In this document: piece after piece, positions 9,290 through 21,479 of the stretch
How the letters are laid out: every line of letters starts with the position of its first letter
How positions within the stretch are numbered: position 1 is the first letter of the stretch
Assembly: GCA_028023455.1 (NCBI GenBank)
Contig: JAQFVV010000020.1
Location: forward strand, 10,702,385 to 10,766,384
DNA: 64,000 nucleotides
Source: Epiperipatus broadwayi
Lineage: Eukaryota; Onychophora; Udeonychophora; Euonychophora; Peripatidae
Direction of reading: 5' to 3'
Made by a program: the position numbers and the translations under genes
The notes under the pieces: generated by a model
What the model was told of the DNA's origin: nothing
What the model saw: the letters and a program-made list of their open reading frames with translations, nothing else
Database searches by the model: none

Positions 9290-11900
9290 TTACAGCAAAT
9301 AATTGGTTGTAAATTAAAACATGGACAGAAATTGATAATGATTATTATGATGCATTCTCCCATAAAAGTCAGCGCTAAATGAGATATAAGCATACATAAA
9401 AATTTACCAATTTTTAATTCACTAAAATTTATTTTTAAAAGCTATTGCTTTATGATAGTTGATTTAGAAGTCCTCTCAACACAAACCAATTTTTTATTTT
9501 TTTAAAAATTCTTTGTTATGTGCTTAGAAGTAAAAATCTTTTTGGCATCAAAACACATCAAATATTGATTAAATAATTTACAGATATTTATTTAAATGCA
9601 TTTTTTTTTCTTTAATTTATTTTTAAATGTGCATGTATATTTATTTACTCACTTTGTTGATTATTTTTTAAAATAATATACTCTAATAGTTTCTGCTTAG
9701 AAGATGACTTATAACAATAATTTATTCTGTCCTATAATTAAAACTTAACAAATATATATATATAAACATTTTAATTATTTATTATTTTTGATCTTATAAC
9801 AAGTTCTTTGCTCTTTCCAAGACCAATTTTCATTTCTGGAATTCATCAGGACATCTTTTCTGCCTATATTCAGATCCTATTCATCTTAAAATGCCATTTT
9901 TTGTCTCTTCAACATTGTAATGTCTGTTTAAGGAAGATTATTTAAAGGAGCTGCAAATATATAAAATGTCCTTAGATAGTTTAACCAAATTAAGAAGCAA
10001 ATGATTTCTTCTGTAACCAATAATTATTTTTCCAATTTTAGAAGTGAGTGAGATGCTAAAATAAAATGAGTTCAGAGAGAGAATGACAGACAATCATTAA
10101 GAATGATCAAATGATATTTCTTAGTTAAAATACTTCAGTGTTCTTCTTCAGACAGAGAACTTAAAAGTATATATATATAACATGTAAATATTAAAAGGAA
10201 TAATAGAAAAACGGATAGAAGAATTGACTAAGACTTTGATATGATTATCATAACCATCCTTAAAAAAAAAAAGATACCTTAAGTTAAATGACCTATTTCA
10301 TATGGAACTTAACTACTATGTCTAATTTGGAAATTTTAAGTTATTTTACAATAATCTAATTTCTTATCAAACACATCTTTACTTCTGACATCTTATATTT
10401 ATCTACAAAAATATACTCATAAAGATTTAAGTAAAGAGCATAGATTTAGTAATTTGGCATGGATAAAAAAATGTTGGTAATTGTTATTTTATATTATCAA
10501 AATATATAATGCAATACTAGATAAAAAAAAGATAAAGAATAATAATTAGAACTCTGATCATAGAGAAAATTAGCACTCACATATGAGCCTATTTGAATTA
10601 ATACTACTTATAATATAATTATAGTAATAAGAAAAACCCGAAAACACAAACTTCTAAAATAATAAAAAGTAATTCTGCAAAATAAAATTCTAAATAAACA
10701 AGACACAAGTTAAACAATTTAAAAGAGATAGTCTTTCAACATTATGATATAACTTCATCAATAAAATTTCTTTATAAAGAGATTATTATTCTGTTCAATT
10801 TATTGTATGGAAATAAAGCACAGATACTTTATTTATAAATATTAAGGCATTAAAAACATCACTTAAGAATTCTTAATAAAATTCTGAAAATATAACAGCA
10901 AGACTGTAAGAGTAATGGAAATCTTTTTCAGCTTTCTGAATACTACTGAATCTATTACTGTGTATTTTTATTGGAATGTATATATGAATTAAATGAATGG
11001 TAACAGAACTAAAAAAAACTATTTTATGGTCAATTTAAGCATAGTTTTCTTATGAAAAAAGCAGATTTCATTTGTATTATAGAAAGTATCTCAAGGAAAT
11101 TTTTCAGTAAAATACAAATAAGAGTAGAGAACAATAAAGAGCTACAATTGGACAAAATATTATTTTTCGGTAGTAGAATCAACGACTGTACACAATACAT
11201 TTACTTTTTTAATGTTATTAAAAAAAACACAAAAAAGGTCCTAAATAAAGATTTTGTTATTATCATTGGTTAAAAAAGAATACATTTACTTTTGTAAAAA
11301 TGCCGCTGTATTTTTCGTTATTAAAAAAAAAAGGACATTTACTTCTTTAATGTTATTTAAAAAAAACACATTAAAGGTCAATTAATTCTTAAAAGATCAT
11401 GGCCAGTTAATGTTATATTTTACTGTTTTTCATTAGCAACAGTGCCATCAAGCGATGTGTATGGACAATGATACTACTACCGTTTTTTCAAAAGAGAAGT
11501 TTGCTGTACAAAAACTAAAAGAGCATTGTAAAATGTCAAATCAAAACTAATAATACCAGCATATATGTGAATGTATTTGTGATTCATAAATTGGTTTATA
11601 TAATCATGATAAGACATATAATATTTTTGTGTCTTCTAATCCTCATTTATCAATGATTAAAAATAAAACTAATTTTTCTAATTTGCACATAATTCTTAGC
11701 ATAAGTTGAATGCTTAATTTAATAATAATAAAAAAAGGATAAAGCTGTCTAATAATCAAGATAATATAATAAAACAATTTGTTTAATCATTTATAAGAAT
11801 TATGAATGACAGCATTTAAGAGGCCTTTATTAGCTCACTATTTAACTAAAATATAAGATATTATATAATAACCAAATTCTGAATTATGACAATACTAAGT
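9290..11900. other. musashi intron, AT-rich
   Basis: No element recognised. A direct repeat of ~50 bp (ACATTTACTTTTTTAATGTT type) occurs at about 11198 and 11335. Short frames such as 11052-11273 are lysine/isoleucine-rich noise. Confidence 0.45.
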
Positions 11901-11911
11901 TCATGGGACCA

Positions 11912-11936
11912 GTTTCAGAGAAACGCTCTTCATCAG
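11912..11936 (-). ncRNA. solitary hammerhead-like core
   Basis: The minus strand reads CTGATGA, AGAG-CGTTT-CTCT hairpin, GAAAC. The seven-base box, a four-pair hairpin and the GAAA box are exactly spaced as in a hammerhead. I could not find a convincing stem I or stem III, so a degenerate or partial motif is likely. Confidence 0.4.
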
Positions 11937-12073
11937 CCTCACCCATCACTAATAACAAATCAGAATTTTGACTTGAATATTATTTATACTAAGCAAATTT
12001 CAATTTATTTCATAGTAAATTAATTATTCATATAGATACTTATTTAATCTTATCTTTTCCTTTTTTGCATTGC

Positions 12074-12412
12074 CTTAATTAATTAATTAATCAATCTATT
12101 ATTTATAAAAATCTTTATTTTTTGTACAATGCTTACATAACACCCATCAACATCCGCTGTTTTAATTGCCCCTGCAATCTTCTTCAGAACTTTTTTAATC
12201 TTCTTTATTTCCTACCTTCCATTTTCTTTTACAGTTTAAAATAAATTGAAAAATGGTTTAACTGTAACAGAAAATGGAAGGTGGGAAATAAAGAAGATTA
12301 AAAAAGTTCTGAAGAAGATTGCAGGGGCAATCGAAACAGCTGATGTTGATGGGTGTTATGTAAGAATTGCACAAAAAATAAAGATTTTTATAAAAAATTG
12401 ATTAATTAATTA
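12074..12412. mobile_element. foldback element F1 with hairpin core
   Basis: Two ~165 bp inverted arms (TTAATTAATTAATCAAT..TTTATAAAAATCTTTATTTTT on the left) around a short AT-rich centre near 12245. Each arm contains TTCTGAAGAAGATTGC, then AGGGGCAATC-GAAAC, shared with the foldbacks at 15.2, 15.4 and 39.7 kb and, in altered form, 48.3 kb. No open frame; a non-autonomous element. Confidence 0.8.
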
Positions 12413-12419
12413 GATATTT

Positions 12420-13870
12420 ATTTATTCTAAAAATGCCTAATTTTGAAATGGTCAAATCTCCCTTTAAAAAATGATATTTCAATGAAGTTAAATATAAATA
12501 AAAAAAGTTATGACCTATAAATAAAAGATCCAGATAACAATGTGATGCTTTTTTTATTATATTAGACTTAAAAAGATGGTACAAACATATACTACCATTT
12601 AACAAAATATATATACAAATATGTATATGTTTTTCACAAAAAATAAAATGGTTTCATAAATTAATTTTCAAGATACACTGAACAATAACAAAATTCTACT
12701 AGTGATCAAAAAATTTAAAATGTGAACTTCAATACTTAAAGTTCAAACTTTTCGTTGGACTTAATGATTAAAAAAATACTTGAATAAGTGTTATACACAG
12801 TTTTCAAAAGAATAATAAATGGTGTGAAACATATTATAGCAGGTAAATCAAATTTTTGCATAGTAGAATGTTTAAGTAATTACATTAGTACATTTTTTTT
12901 TGTGATAAATTGATATTCCAAAACATTTTAAGTATTGTTGTGAATTATATATTATATGCTTTTTTGTTTTTAAATAACAGTTTTCTAATTATGTTTCCAC
13001 ATTAATAAGAAAACTAATCAGAGATGTTAGAACTAAATAATAAGTTATCATGGATTTTTTAATTAGCAATTCTTGCAGACTGTTCCTTTATGAAGCAAAA
13101 ATATTCAGTTTACAAGGCATTATTGATACTTTAAAATTTTTATTTAATATGTTATATCAGTTATGAATAGAATTTTTACAAATATTTTCATAATTGACCA
13201 TAAGTGTAAATAAATAGACAGTCTTTTACATATGAAAACATGACATACATAAATTTGTATTTAAATAAAAATATCTGACATTCACAAAGTCTTCAGAATG
13301 AAGAAGAAAATATTTGAAAAAGAAGACCCTCTTCAAGGCAGAACAATATTTCAATTTAAAGTATGAAAGAAAAAGAAGAGAAGTATCTATTCTCATCATT
13401 CATTAGCAGCGAATTAATTTTACTACCTTAATAAAGCTGTCAAAATTGAATAATAATTCAACTAATAAAGGTATTTAAAAAATATTTTTTTATTTGCTGA
13501 CAGCAGAATAAAAATTATTAATTACAAACTCATTAATTATAGAGTATCCATTATTCTAAATATTACTAAAAATATGGTGTCTCAAATATTTTTATATGCA
13601 TAGTTTAAAGATATCTTTGTTATTTATGTGGATGACACTAAAGATTCTTTAGTGAAATGAAAAACTATTTTTTTTTTTTTGTTAAAAAAGTTAAGAGTAA
13701 AGCAAAAACAATCAAACAGAAGAAACTGAACTAGAGGAGTTTTGCACAATTCCAAACTTAACATCTGTTCATATTCTGTGGGTGAAGACATATATATTAT
13801 GCATGTGTGTATATTGAATTTTTTTGACTGATACCTTTATTTATGCTACAGCAAGTATTTTTATTTTATT
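12420..13870. other. musashi intron, AT-rich
   Basis: No gene or classified repeat. Frames at 12402-12605 and 13843-14031 are non-coding; the latter overlaps a mini-SINE. Confidence 0.45.
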
Positions 13871-13877
13871 TTTTAAT

Positions 13878-13962
13878 GTGTCAAAGCTTCGTCCAGGAAG
13901 TGAACCCCGAGACAATTGCTTGTAAGGTGGCTGTGCTAACTACTCGGCCACCAATGTTTGAC
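13878..13962 (-). mobile_element. tRNA-like mini-SINE, copy 2
   Basis: Short subfamily. The minus strand reads GTCAAACATTGGTGGCCGAG, TAGTTAGCAC, a TTACAAGCAATTGTC segment, GGGGTTCAC and GACGAAGCTTTGACAC. Box A and a degraded box B are visible. Ends are mutually complementary over ~10 bp. No clear target-site duplication. Confidence 0.8.
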
Positions 13963-14226
13963 ATCTTAAATTTGTTTAATGTAATTGATATAGAGACAAA
14001 AAAAAAGATCTTCATGTTTGTCTATGCATAATTTCTTTTGCAGAGAAACACTATGTGAATGTAAACATTTGCCTCCAGCTGAACTAAACCACATAAGAAC
14101 ATGGCCGCTATCACATAAGCAGTAATAAATTACAACATTATATCATCGATATTTTATTTATGAACAAATGATATATATATAAAACTTGATTAGTATGATT
14201 TTTAGAGAATCCTATTCATTAACAAT

Positions 14227-14724
14227 GCATTTAGGTACAATGATAAGATGGCTATTCTTATCTTTAATATGTCTCTATCTTGCTGTTGAGAATGTCCTGC
14301 ATACATACTCACTATAACATCGGTGAGTTAGTAACATGATTAAGCAACACATCTTGAAGGCTGATTACCTTCCGATTAAGAATTACAAGTGAAAACTGCA
14401 CTTGTAACTTATATTGTTATTAAAATGATTCTAACATCATTTAATAATTAACAGCCATAAGTTTGAAAATTTCACTGGGTTTAATTATAAATTAATGATG
14501 TAAAGTTATAAAGATTAGATCCTCATGCTCTCATTCTGAAATGCTTGAGATTGGCCTATATAATTGCATTTAGGTACAAAGATAAGATGGCTATTCTTAT
14601 CTTTTAAAAGACTATCATGCGTTTGAATATGAGAATGTCCTGCATATTCATTATAATATCAGTGAGTAAGTAACATGATTAAACAGCATATGTCAAAGGC
14701 TGATTATGTTCTGATTAAGAATAT
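14227..14724. repeat. direct repeat pair, ~160 bp units
   Basis: Units 14227-14386 and 14566-14724, both starting GCATTTAGGTACAA and containing the small hairpin GATAAGA-TGGCTAT-TCTTATC, GAGAATGTCCTGCATA, GTAACATGATTAA and GATTAAGAAT. They are moderately diverged, so this is an older duplication or two copies of one unclassified element. Confidence 0.75.
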
Positions 14725-15196
14725 ATAATCTAAATTAATTATTCTATGAAAACAACATAATGTAAATGTAATTTTAATATTAACAACAATAATTAACATA
14801 TTATAGCATTATTGATATAATCAAAACATAATTTTTATGTGAGGAATTAATAATTGACAAAGAAAATAGAGATAATGAATATATTATATACCAAATTAAC
14901 CCTAAATTATAAAAATGATAAAAAACATCATTTATTATTTTGTTATCTTTTCACTGGAAAATTTTTAACTTTACATTGAAGCTAATTCAATTAGATATGA
15001 CCAAAACTTTGAGAGTAGACATAATTTTTTTCAACTACAAAAAAGAGTAAATAATGTTTTCTGTAATTTATGGTTATTTTTGATAGGTGAATGCATATTT
15101 ACAGATTTTATATAGCAAATTAAATATTTTTAAGATTAAGTGATTGTAAACTACTGACTTTCTTAACCATAAATAAATAACAAAGGGACTACTCTT

Positions 15197-15353
15197 TAAA
15201 TACAATTTATCCCAACTTCAAACACTTTTTAGAAAACTCTTTATTTGTACGTTTCGACTGACCTGCAGTCTCTGAAGAAGACTGCAGGTCAGTCGAAACG
15301 TACAAATAAAGAGTTTTCTAAAAAGTGTTTGAAGTTGGGATAAATTGTATTTA
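15197..15353. mobile_element. foldback element F2, near-perfect palindrome
   Basis: A 157 bp palindrome centred at 15275 with virtually identical arms (AATTTATCCCAACTTCAAAC at the edge; TACGTTTCGACTGACCTGCA inward). The central strand reads CTGAAGA-A-GACTG-CAGGT-CAGTC-GAAACG (15272-15300), the same hairpin layout as the other foldbacks but with different stem bases that still pair. Arm identity implies recent formation or gene conversion. Confidence 0.88.
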
Positions 15354-15409
15354 TAGGATATTATGGCAAACATAAAGAAAGTGTGATTTTGGAGACTACT
15401 CTTTCTTAT

Positions 15410-15695
15410 TGCATTGCCAAATGTATACAATATAATACTAAATTGTTCATGCACTTTACTACTGTTACACAATGCTTTATTTACCATCCTTTTCTACAGT
15501 TTACAGTTTCGATTGCCCCAGCAATCTTCTTCAGAACTTTATAATTTGAATTTAGCAATTGAGGCTATGAGATATAAAGTTCTGAAGAAGATTGCTGGGG
15601 CAATCGAAACTGTAAACTGTAAAAAAGAGTGATAAAGCAATGTGTAACAATAGCAAAGTGTATGGACAATTTAGTATTATATGACAATAATAAAG
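15410..15695. mobile_element. foldback element F3
   Basis: Left arm TGCATTGCCAAATGTATACA...GTTACACAATGCTTTATTTA and right arm complementary, around an AT-rich centre near 15550. The right arm holds CTGAAGA-A-GATTGC-TGGG-GCAATC-GAAAC (15582-15610). Same family as F4 (39660-40100). The end of the right arm is shortened. Confidence 0.85.
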
Positions 15696-15699
15696 AGAG

Positions 15700-16460
15700 C
15701 GATTTGAAATTTAATCATTATTTAGAAAATGACAAAATGAGTATTTTCAGTATCTATAAAAGTTTTAGTTTGTTCAAAGTTAAAAAAACAACATAAAAAC
15801 AGAAACAGATATTAATTAAGTGTTTCTATTTTTCCTGTCAGTATTTTTAAAATTAAAGCACTATTTACAGATGTTCCTGAATTGCTATCAATTTTCACAA
15901 TTTTGATCTGATTTAAAGACCACTTGCTATAGTTTGCTACAGCTTATACAATGATTTGCATCAGTCCCATGTATAAACATCTATTAACGAATGCTTCTGT
16001 AATGATTCTATAAGATTGTATAATAACATGATCTTCTAAATATAATATTTTTGATAAAGTGATGATTGCATACCCCCCCCCCCCTTTAAAGGCCTTGTCA
16101 TATCTACTGCACAATTTTTCATAACACAATAATTGAGTAAAAAAACTTAATATAACTGTTTTTTAATTGTAAACCTATACCTTATAAAATAATTTTATAA
16201 AGGCTTTCATAATAAGTGGTAGCATGAAAAATAACTTTGAATGAATTATGAAAATTTGAAAAAAAATTTCAATGTTGCAAAAATATTAATGGAATAATAA
16301 TAAATTGTAACCAAATTAAATGAATAGCTTAAATTTTATACACTATTTTATAATTGTTGACTTATCTTATGATGTTTTAAAGTATTTGATTATAAAACCA
16401 CGATGATTTTAAGTATAAAAAAATTATTTGATCTAATTAAAAAAAAATCTCTTTTTTTTC
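15700..16460. other. musashi intron, AT-rich
   Basis: Nothing recognisable apart from a run of 12 C at 16073-16084. Confidence 0.5.
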
Positions 16461-16463
16461 TTA

Positions 16464-16550
16464 TATGTCAAAGCGTTGACTGTGAAGCGAACATAGGCTG
16501 GGCTGCTTGGAAAGCAGCTACGCTAACCGCTAGGCCAACAATGCTTGACA
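16464..16550 (-). mobile_element. tRNA-like mini-SINE, copy 3
   Basis: The minus strand reads GTCAAGCATTGTTGGCCTAG, CGGTTAGCG, GCTGCTTTCCAAGCAGC (a perfect anticodon-arm-like hairpin), TTCGCTTCACAG and TCAACGCTTTGACATA. Located about 180 bp upstream (in genome order 3') of the 16.7 kb exon donor. The box B is degenerate. Confidence 0.8.
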
Positions 16551-16734
16551 AAAATATTTTTTTCCTGAAATAAATACCACAAACCCACAGAACTGATGTT
16601 TATTCAAAAAAGTTATATATTAATAAATATTGGTCTAAATATCAGCAATATATTATAAATTAGAAAATAATATATAGTTATTATTATTTTTGAAAGAATA
16701 TCAAAAGAAATAAAAAAAAACAATTCAGAATTAC

Positions 16735-16806
16735 CTGGAAATGGATAACCAAAACTAGGCCCATAGCCAGGGTAGCCACGCCCATAACCATATGCAGGGA
16801 AACCTG
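16735..16806 (-). CDS. msi: musashi, Gly/Tyr-rich tail exon (YGYGRGYPGYGPSFGYPFP)
   Basis: The acceptor is TTTTAATTTCAG (a second CAG 3 nt on would remove one codon, a NAGNAG-type choice) and the donor is GTAATT. The 72 nt frame reads GFPAYGYGRGYPGYGPSFGY then PFP. Msi2 has [21 protein letters not shown] at the same place, directly after MLGYPNF. Entry and exit are both phase 1. It is separated from the next exon by an 11.7 kb intron. It is the most upstream musashi exon found here; the RRM-coding exons are not in the window. Confidence 0.88.
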
Positions 16807-16809
16807 CTG

Positions 16810-19270
16810 AAATTAAAATAGATTTATTAATTTCACTTTGCTATAAACATACTGTGATGGCATAAATAAAACTCTACAGAATCATATATTTAATTTAAAT
16901 ATCAGAAAAAATAAAATAAAGGCTACATAATGAAAAGAGAGAAAAAAAAGAGAGGTGATTTGATAAAGGTTAACGAGAGTTAACAAAGAAAAATTAAAAA
17001 ATGAGAACATGAAAAGTTATTTTATTAATCTCTGATGTTATACTTTATAATAATAAAACTAATATTTGTAAAGGATTTAAATGAGAAAATACTTTCAAAT
17101 GTTATACATTATAATATTGTATTTTCAATAGCATACATGAATTAATATACAATTATTAAAATTTGTAATAACTGCTAGAAAAATTGATAAAAAAATACAA
17201 TTTGTAATAAGCATAATAACTTCGTTTTAACAGCTAAAAATTAAATAATATTAAGTAAAGCTATATCATAATTCTCTAATAAAAATGTAGCTAATTGAAA
17301 AACAACCCATTAGAAATAAAGCCTGAAGTAGATAAAGATGTATTGAGTAATATGAAATACAAGCTAACAAAAAGAAGTGTTATTGAAAGATAATGTAAGA
17401 CAATACACAATAGTGTTTTTTGTTTGAGCATGATTGTATAATGGGAGAAAAAATATATAAATAAAGGGTTCAAATAAAAAAGATAGTTGGTAGTCAAGCA
17501 ATATGCAGTTACACAAATCCATAATAGATATATTTGTGAATGAAGTTAGCAGCAAGTTATATTCCAGCCTGGAGTTCAGCAAACAGTAGGATAAGCAGTT
17601 AGAAATTTCATTCCCGATTGAGGTAGTTTTTTTCAATGTCCATGTAGCTGACATCTTTAGACATGAAACAATATCGTTCTTTTATAGTGTAATTGATATG
17701 AGTAAAATTACTAGCCTGCAGAATCTCCATGCAGAATATTTAAAAGTTGGTTAAATAGCTTTAAATGTTAAGAAGAAAATGTAATCTTAAAATTATGTAT
17801 AAAGAAATATTGTCAACCAAAAGAATAGCATAGCTAAGAAAAAATACCAAATGAAATATTTGAAGAGCTCATGCATCCAATAATTAATGTCATATGCAAT
17901 TTTTTATATTTTATATAATTTCTAACTAGATTTTAAGAACTTACTGCCATTTCATGTTGGCTAAATTAAAATAGTGTGTTTACATTTATGTAATTGCCGA
18001 TTTTTTTTTTTTTTTTTATAGGTAAGCAATACTTATTCTTTTTATAGAATGTGTGTGCTTCAAAATCTGTACTTATTGTGTGCGGGAGTAAAAGGGGGGA
18101 AGTTTTGCCATTGAAAATTTATTTCTTCATAATTTTCGCCTTAAAAGTTTTATGCCTACCCAGAAGTCAATGTGTTGTTTATATGTAAAAATGGTACTTC
18201 GATATTGATTGATGTCTGCGGATAGGTCAACAATACATTCTTTTGGTTGAAATAAAACGAACAATAATACAGGAGTTTAACTAGAAAATTTAACAATAAA
18301 TTTATATTTTATTTCAGCATTAATATTTTTATGATGGGGATTTTATTAATTTTGATGCTTTTCATGTCCACTAACCTGGAAATGCTTGTTTGTACTAGTA
18401 CTGATATTATGCTTTAAAAAATATTAAACTATTTGTTTTTATATTAAAAGCATCGGAATTATTTGTCATTCCATTTTCTCTCTGACAAATCAATTTAAAT
18501 GGGTGAGTAATATTTAAATATTATCTTTATATACTTGGTGGATGATAATCAAGAGTCGCATTCCAATGACTTTTAAAGCCATGAGAATAAAGCCATGGAA
18601 ATGAATGGTTTTATACAGAGGTTGTGTGTGAGTATAATATTATGAACATAGTCTAATAACCATGGTTACTGATGATGCATGGATGACTTAATCATCACCT
18701 ATAAATTGAAGTCACAATCATTATATTATTTTTTGGAGAAAGAGGTTGCTAGCTAGCTTAACCACAGATATCTATATAAAAAGTGAAATATTTCATTTAG
18801 CACATTCAAATATGACTAGTATTTATTAAAATATGGTAGGAAAAATATTATAATTATATATTTGGATATTTAAAATGATGTCACTGTTACATTTGTTACC
18901 TAAAGTGAATTAATTATCCTTAAAGTAAATAAGTGGCTTACTCTGCTACTTACTACATGCTTTTCTTTAAGTTACTGTTACAGATTGTTACAATTTCTGC
19001 ACTATGATGTGTTTAATTTATAGCTTAAGTAAACCTCCTTCAATCTGCTTTTTACCCCTTTTGATACTACTCCTTTCAGTTATAGAATATATATACACCC
19101 ATATATATATTATATAGTGAACTTATAATTAAAATGAGTTTATTAAATGTGCTAGAGAAAAACTCTACTTTAATACATGATTAATGATAAACATAGTTAG
19201 GTTTATCAAAAATGTACGAAGTCGAGGTTGTGGGCGGAGCAAGTTTGGCGGTTGTTCGCCATAGATAAAT
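16810..19270. other. start of the large upstream musashi intron
   Basis: AT-rich. A GC-richer patch at about 18050-18250 and another at 19215-19262 (GTGGGCGGAGCAAGTTTGGC) are unassigned. The overlapping minus-strand frames at 17291-17654 are hydrophobic and lack domains. Confidence 0.4.
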
Positions 19271-19273
19271 ACT

Positions 19274-19394
19274 CTTCATGTAATAAAGATATATATGAGA
19301 GCTGGTGACCTGGGCCAACTGATGAGTACTAAGTTCAGCACGAAATGAATCTTGGGGGTCATTTGTCTTTTATTGTATCTTTATTTATATGAAG
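19274..19394 (+). ncRNA. hammerhead ribozyme with long stem I (best preserved copy)
   Basis: Core 19315-19355: CCAA, CTGATGA (19319-19325), stem II GTACT-AAGTTC-AGCAC (one A.C mismatch), GAA (19342-19344), ATGAAT, C, TTGG. The AUC triplet at 19349-19351 is a preferred hammerhead cleavage triplet. Stem I continues with TGACC (19307 region) against GGTCA (19357-19361), AAAGATA against TATCTTT, and CTTCAT (19274) against ATGAAG (19389-19394), forming one long imperfect helix. Stem III has at most two pairs. The outer flanks differ from the other family members, so this is a core-only copy inside an inverted repeat. Confidence 0.78.
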
Positions 19395-21265
19395 AATAAA
19401 AAAGAAAGAGGCCGTATGGAGATTATTAAAATAATTGAATTATAAATAATTATAACTTGTTGAAAAACTATCTCAATATAATCATTTTTATCAGAAACAT
19501 ATAGAAATCTCATAAATACTTTATCTGTCAAAAAAGCAGATCTTGCTAACAACACTATTATCATTTTTATATATCTTTGTTTGTTGCTTCTTATCATCAT
19601 ACACAATTTCTTTCTCTTCTTCTGTAAGCAATTAATTTCTGTCTTTCTATCTTCTGTTTTTCACAAACTCTTGCAACATTTCTTCATAATTCCTTCACTT
19701 CAAAACATGAGTTTAGGACATTAGATGAGTGATAAAATCATATTTTAAAACTGTAAGCATTCTCAAAAAAAAAAAAAAAAAAATGAAAAAGAAAAAAAGA
19801 AGGAAAATGAATACAGGATGCTGAAGAATTGTTTCATAATGACTTAAGACTTTTTGATGGATCTCTCTGCACATGAAATAACTCGTAATATTCTATTTAT
19901 TTATAAATAAGCTATTTCTTCTAGTATATCCAATTATTTTAAAGTTTTGATTTCCAGGGCAATTTTTACTTTAGAAAAGAGTTGATTTTTTTTTTTATAG
20001 TTCATTTTCTTTTTCAAAAAGAATAAAAATAATAACTCAAAAGTCTGAAACAGAAAAACAATTTTTTTTTAATGGTGGGTTTGGATGATAAAAATGTTAT
20101 AAAAGAGTTTTAGCTACAATAATAAGCTCAATTCAGTTTGACATCTGGAAATATTTTACTTCAATACTAAAGATATACATATGCTACTACCATGTATCTA
20201 TAAATTATATATAAAAACAGATAGCTTTAATTGAATATACAATAAGCTTTGTCTTCTTTAAATGATGTACAATTTAAATATTCTATTTTTAATATATACA
20301 CATATACAATTATAAAGTTCCCTAATTAAAAATGTTATCAGCTACTAATACAACAGAAACAATTAAAAATTAATAATAATTTGAAACATCATATAAGTAT
20401 GTATAATTTTAGATAACAAGAGATTGGTGAAATAGATGGAATGAACTGGATAAGTAATAGTTGAAATCAAGATATAAGTAAAGTTCTTTGTTAAAACTTC
20501 ATGTTTAAAACAATTATTTTAAAATTCATACTGATCAGTTGCAAAGCACACTGTCAAAAAAAACAAAAACAAACAAACTCCATTAATCAAAAAACTTGCT
20601 TTCTAATAAACTACTTATTATTTAAAGTTTATTATAATGTTATTCAGTACACATAACACTAAAGCAAACCAATGTTAAATATTACTGATAATTAGTAAAG
20701 CAGATAATCGCAGGGTCATGGGTTTTTCCAATAGCTACCATAGAATAACAATGAATGACTCGCAAGGCTTATCAAAGGCAGATTTTGAGCCATTTTCTAG
20801 AACAATACTGAAGGATTATCTGGACTAGCTGAGCCAGTAACCTGAAATGCCAGATTATGGGCATGATAGACAATGCCTGACTGCAATACCAGAAGACTAC
20901 TCCAGTAATAATAATTAGTCCTTTATTATATGATCATCACTGGCCTTAATCAAGAAATTTCAATAAATAAAAATATTTTAGACCCCCCCCTCCAATAATA
21001 TATATAAATATCAAACATTTAATTTGTAAATAATGCAACTTTAGCATAAAATACTATAATGGTTGTTATTATGAATTAGTGAAAAGTAATGACAAATTAA
21101 TGAATAACTATGCATTGATTAATCGCAGTGTCCTTTAATAATAAAATTCTTTAAAGTCATAAAACTTACTTAACAGTAGATCTTCTAAATAATAGATCAT
21201 ACAAGATGATAAAATATCAATATTTTTGAAATACAAGCATAATTCATATACTTGGAATTTAAATG
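19395..21265. other. musashi intron, AT-rich
   Basis: No gene. 20700-20930 is a slightly GC-richer unassigned patch (gccagattatgggcatgata region). Run of eight C at 20983-20990. Confidence 0.45.
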
Positions 21266-21268
21266 TAA

Positions 21269-21383
21269 TATAGGAGACCTGAACACAGACTTTCAAGATC
21301 CTTCTTCTATCCACTCTATCTCATAACCAATACACATGACAACACACGAGAAAAAAATAAATAATCTCCATTACGCATATTTA
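21269..21383 (-). mobile_element. hammerhead-family element, 3' fragment
   Basis: Minus-strand fragment: AGACTTTCAAGATCC, CCACTCTATCTCATAAC, ATACACATG and AATAATCTCCATTACG match the part of the family downstream of the ribozyme. It breaks off where the core would begin. It faces the copy at 21480-21785 as an inverted pair with ~100 bp between. Confidence 0.65.
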
Positions 21384-21479
21384 AACTCCAATATAGGAAT
21401 TATGCCTGCATCTCAAAAATAATAGATTTAACCTGTATTTCTCCCATCCCTCTTCTGTATATTTGAATAAAAAAGGTCT

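Noticed and set aside
17291-17654. Two overlapping hydrophobic minus-strand frames considered as membrane proteins
   Set aside because: Leu/Ile/Phe/Tyr-rich composition is what AT-rich DNA gives by chance; no start context, splice sites or homology.
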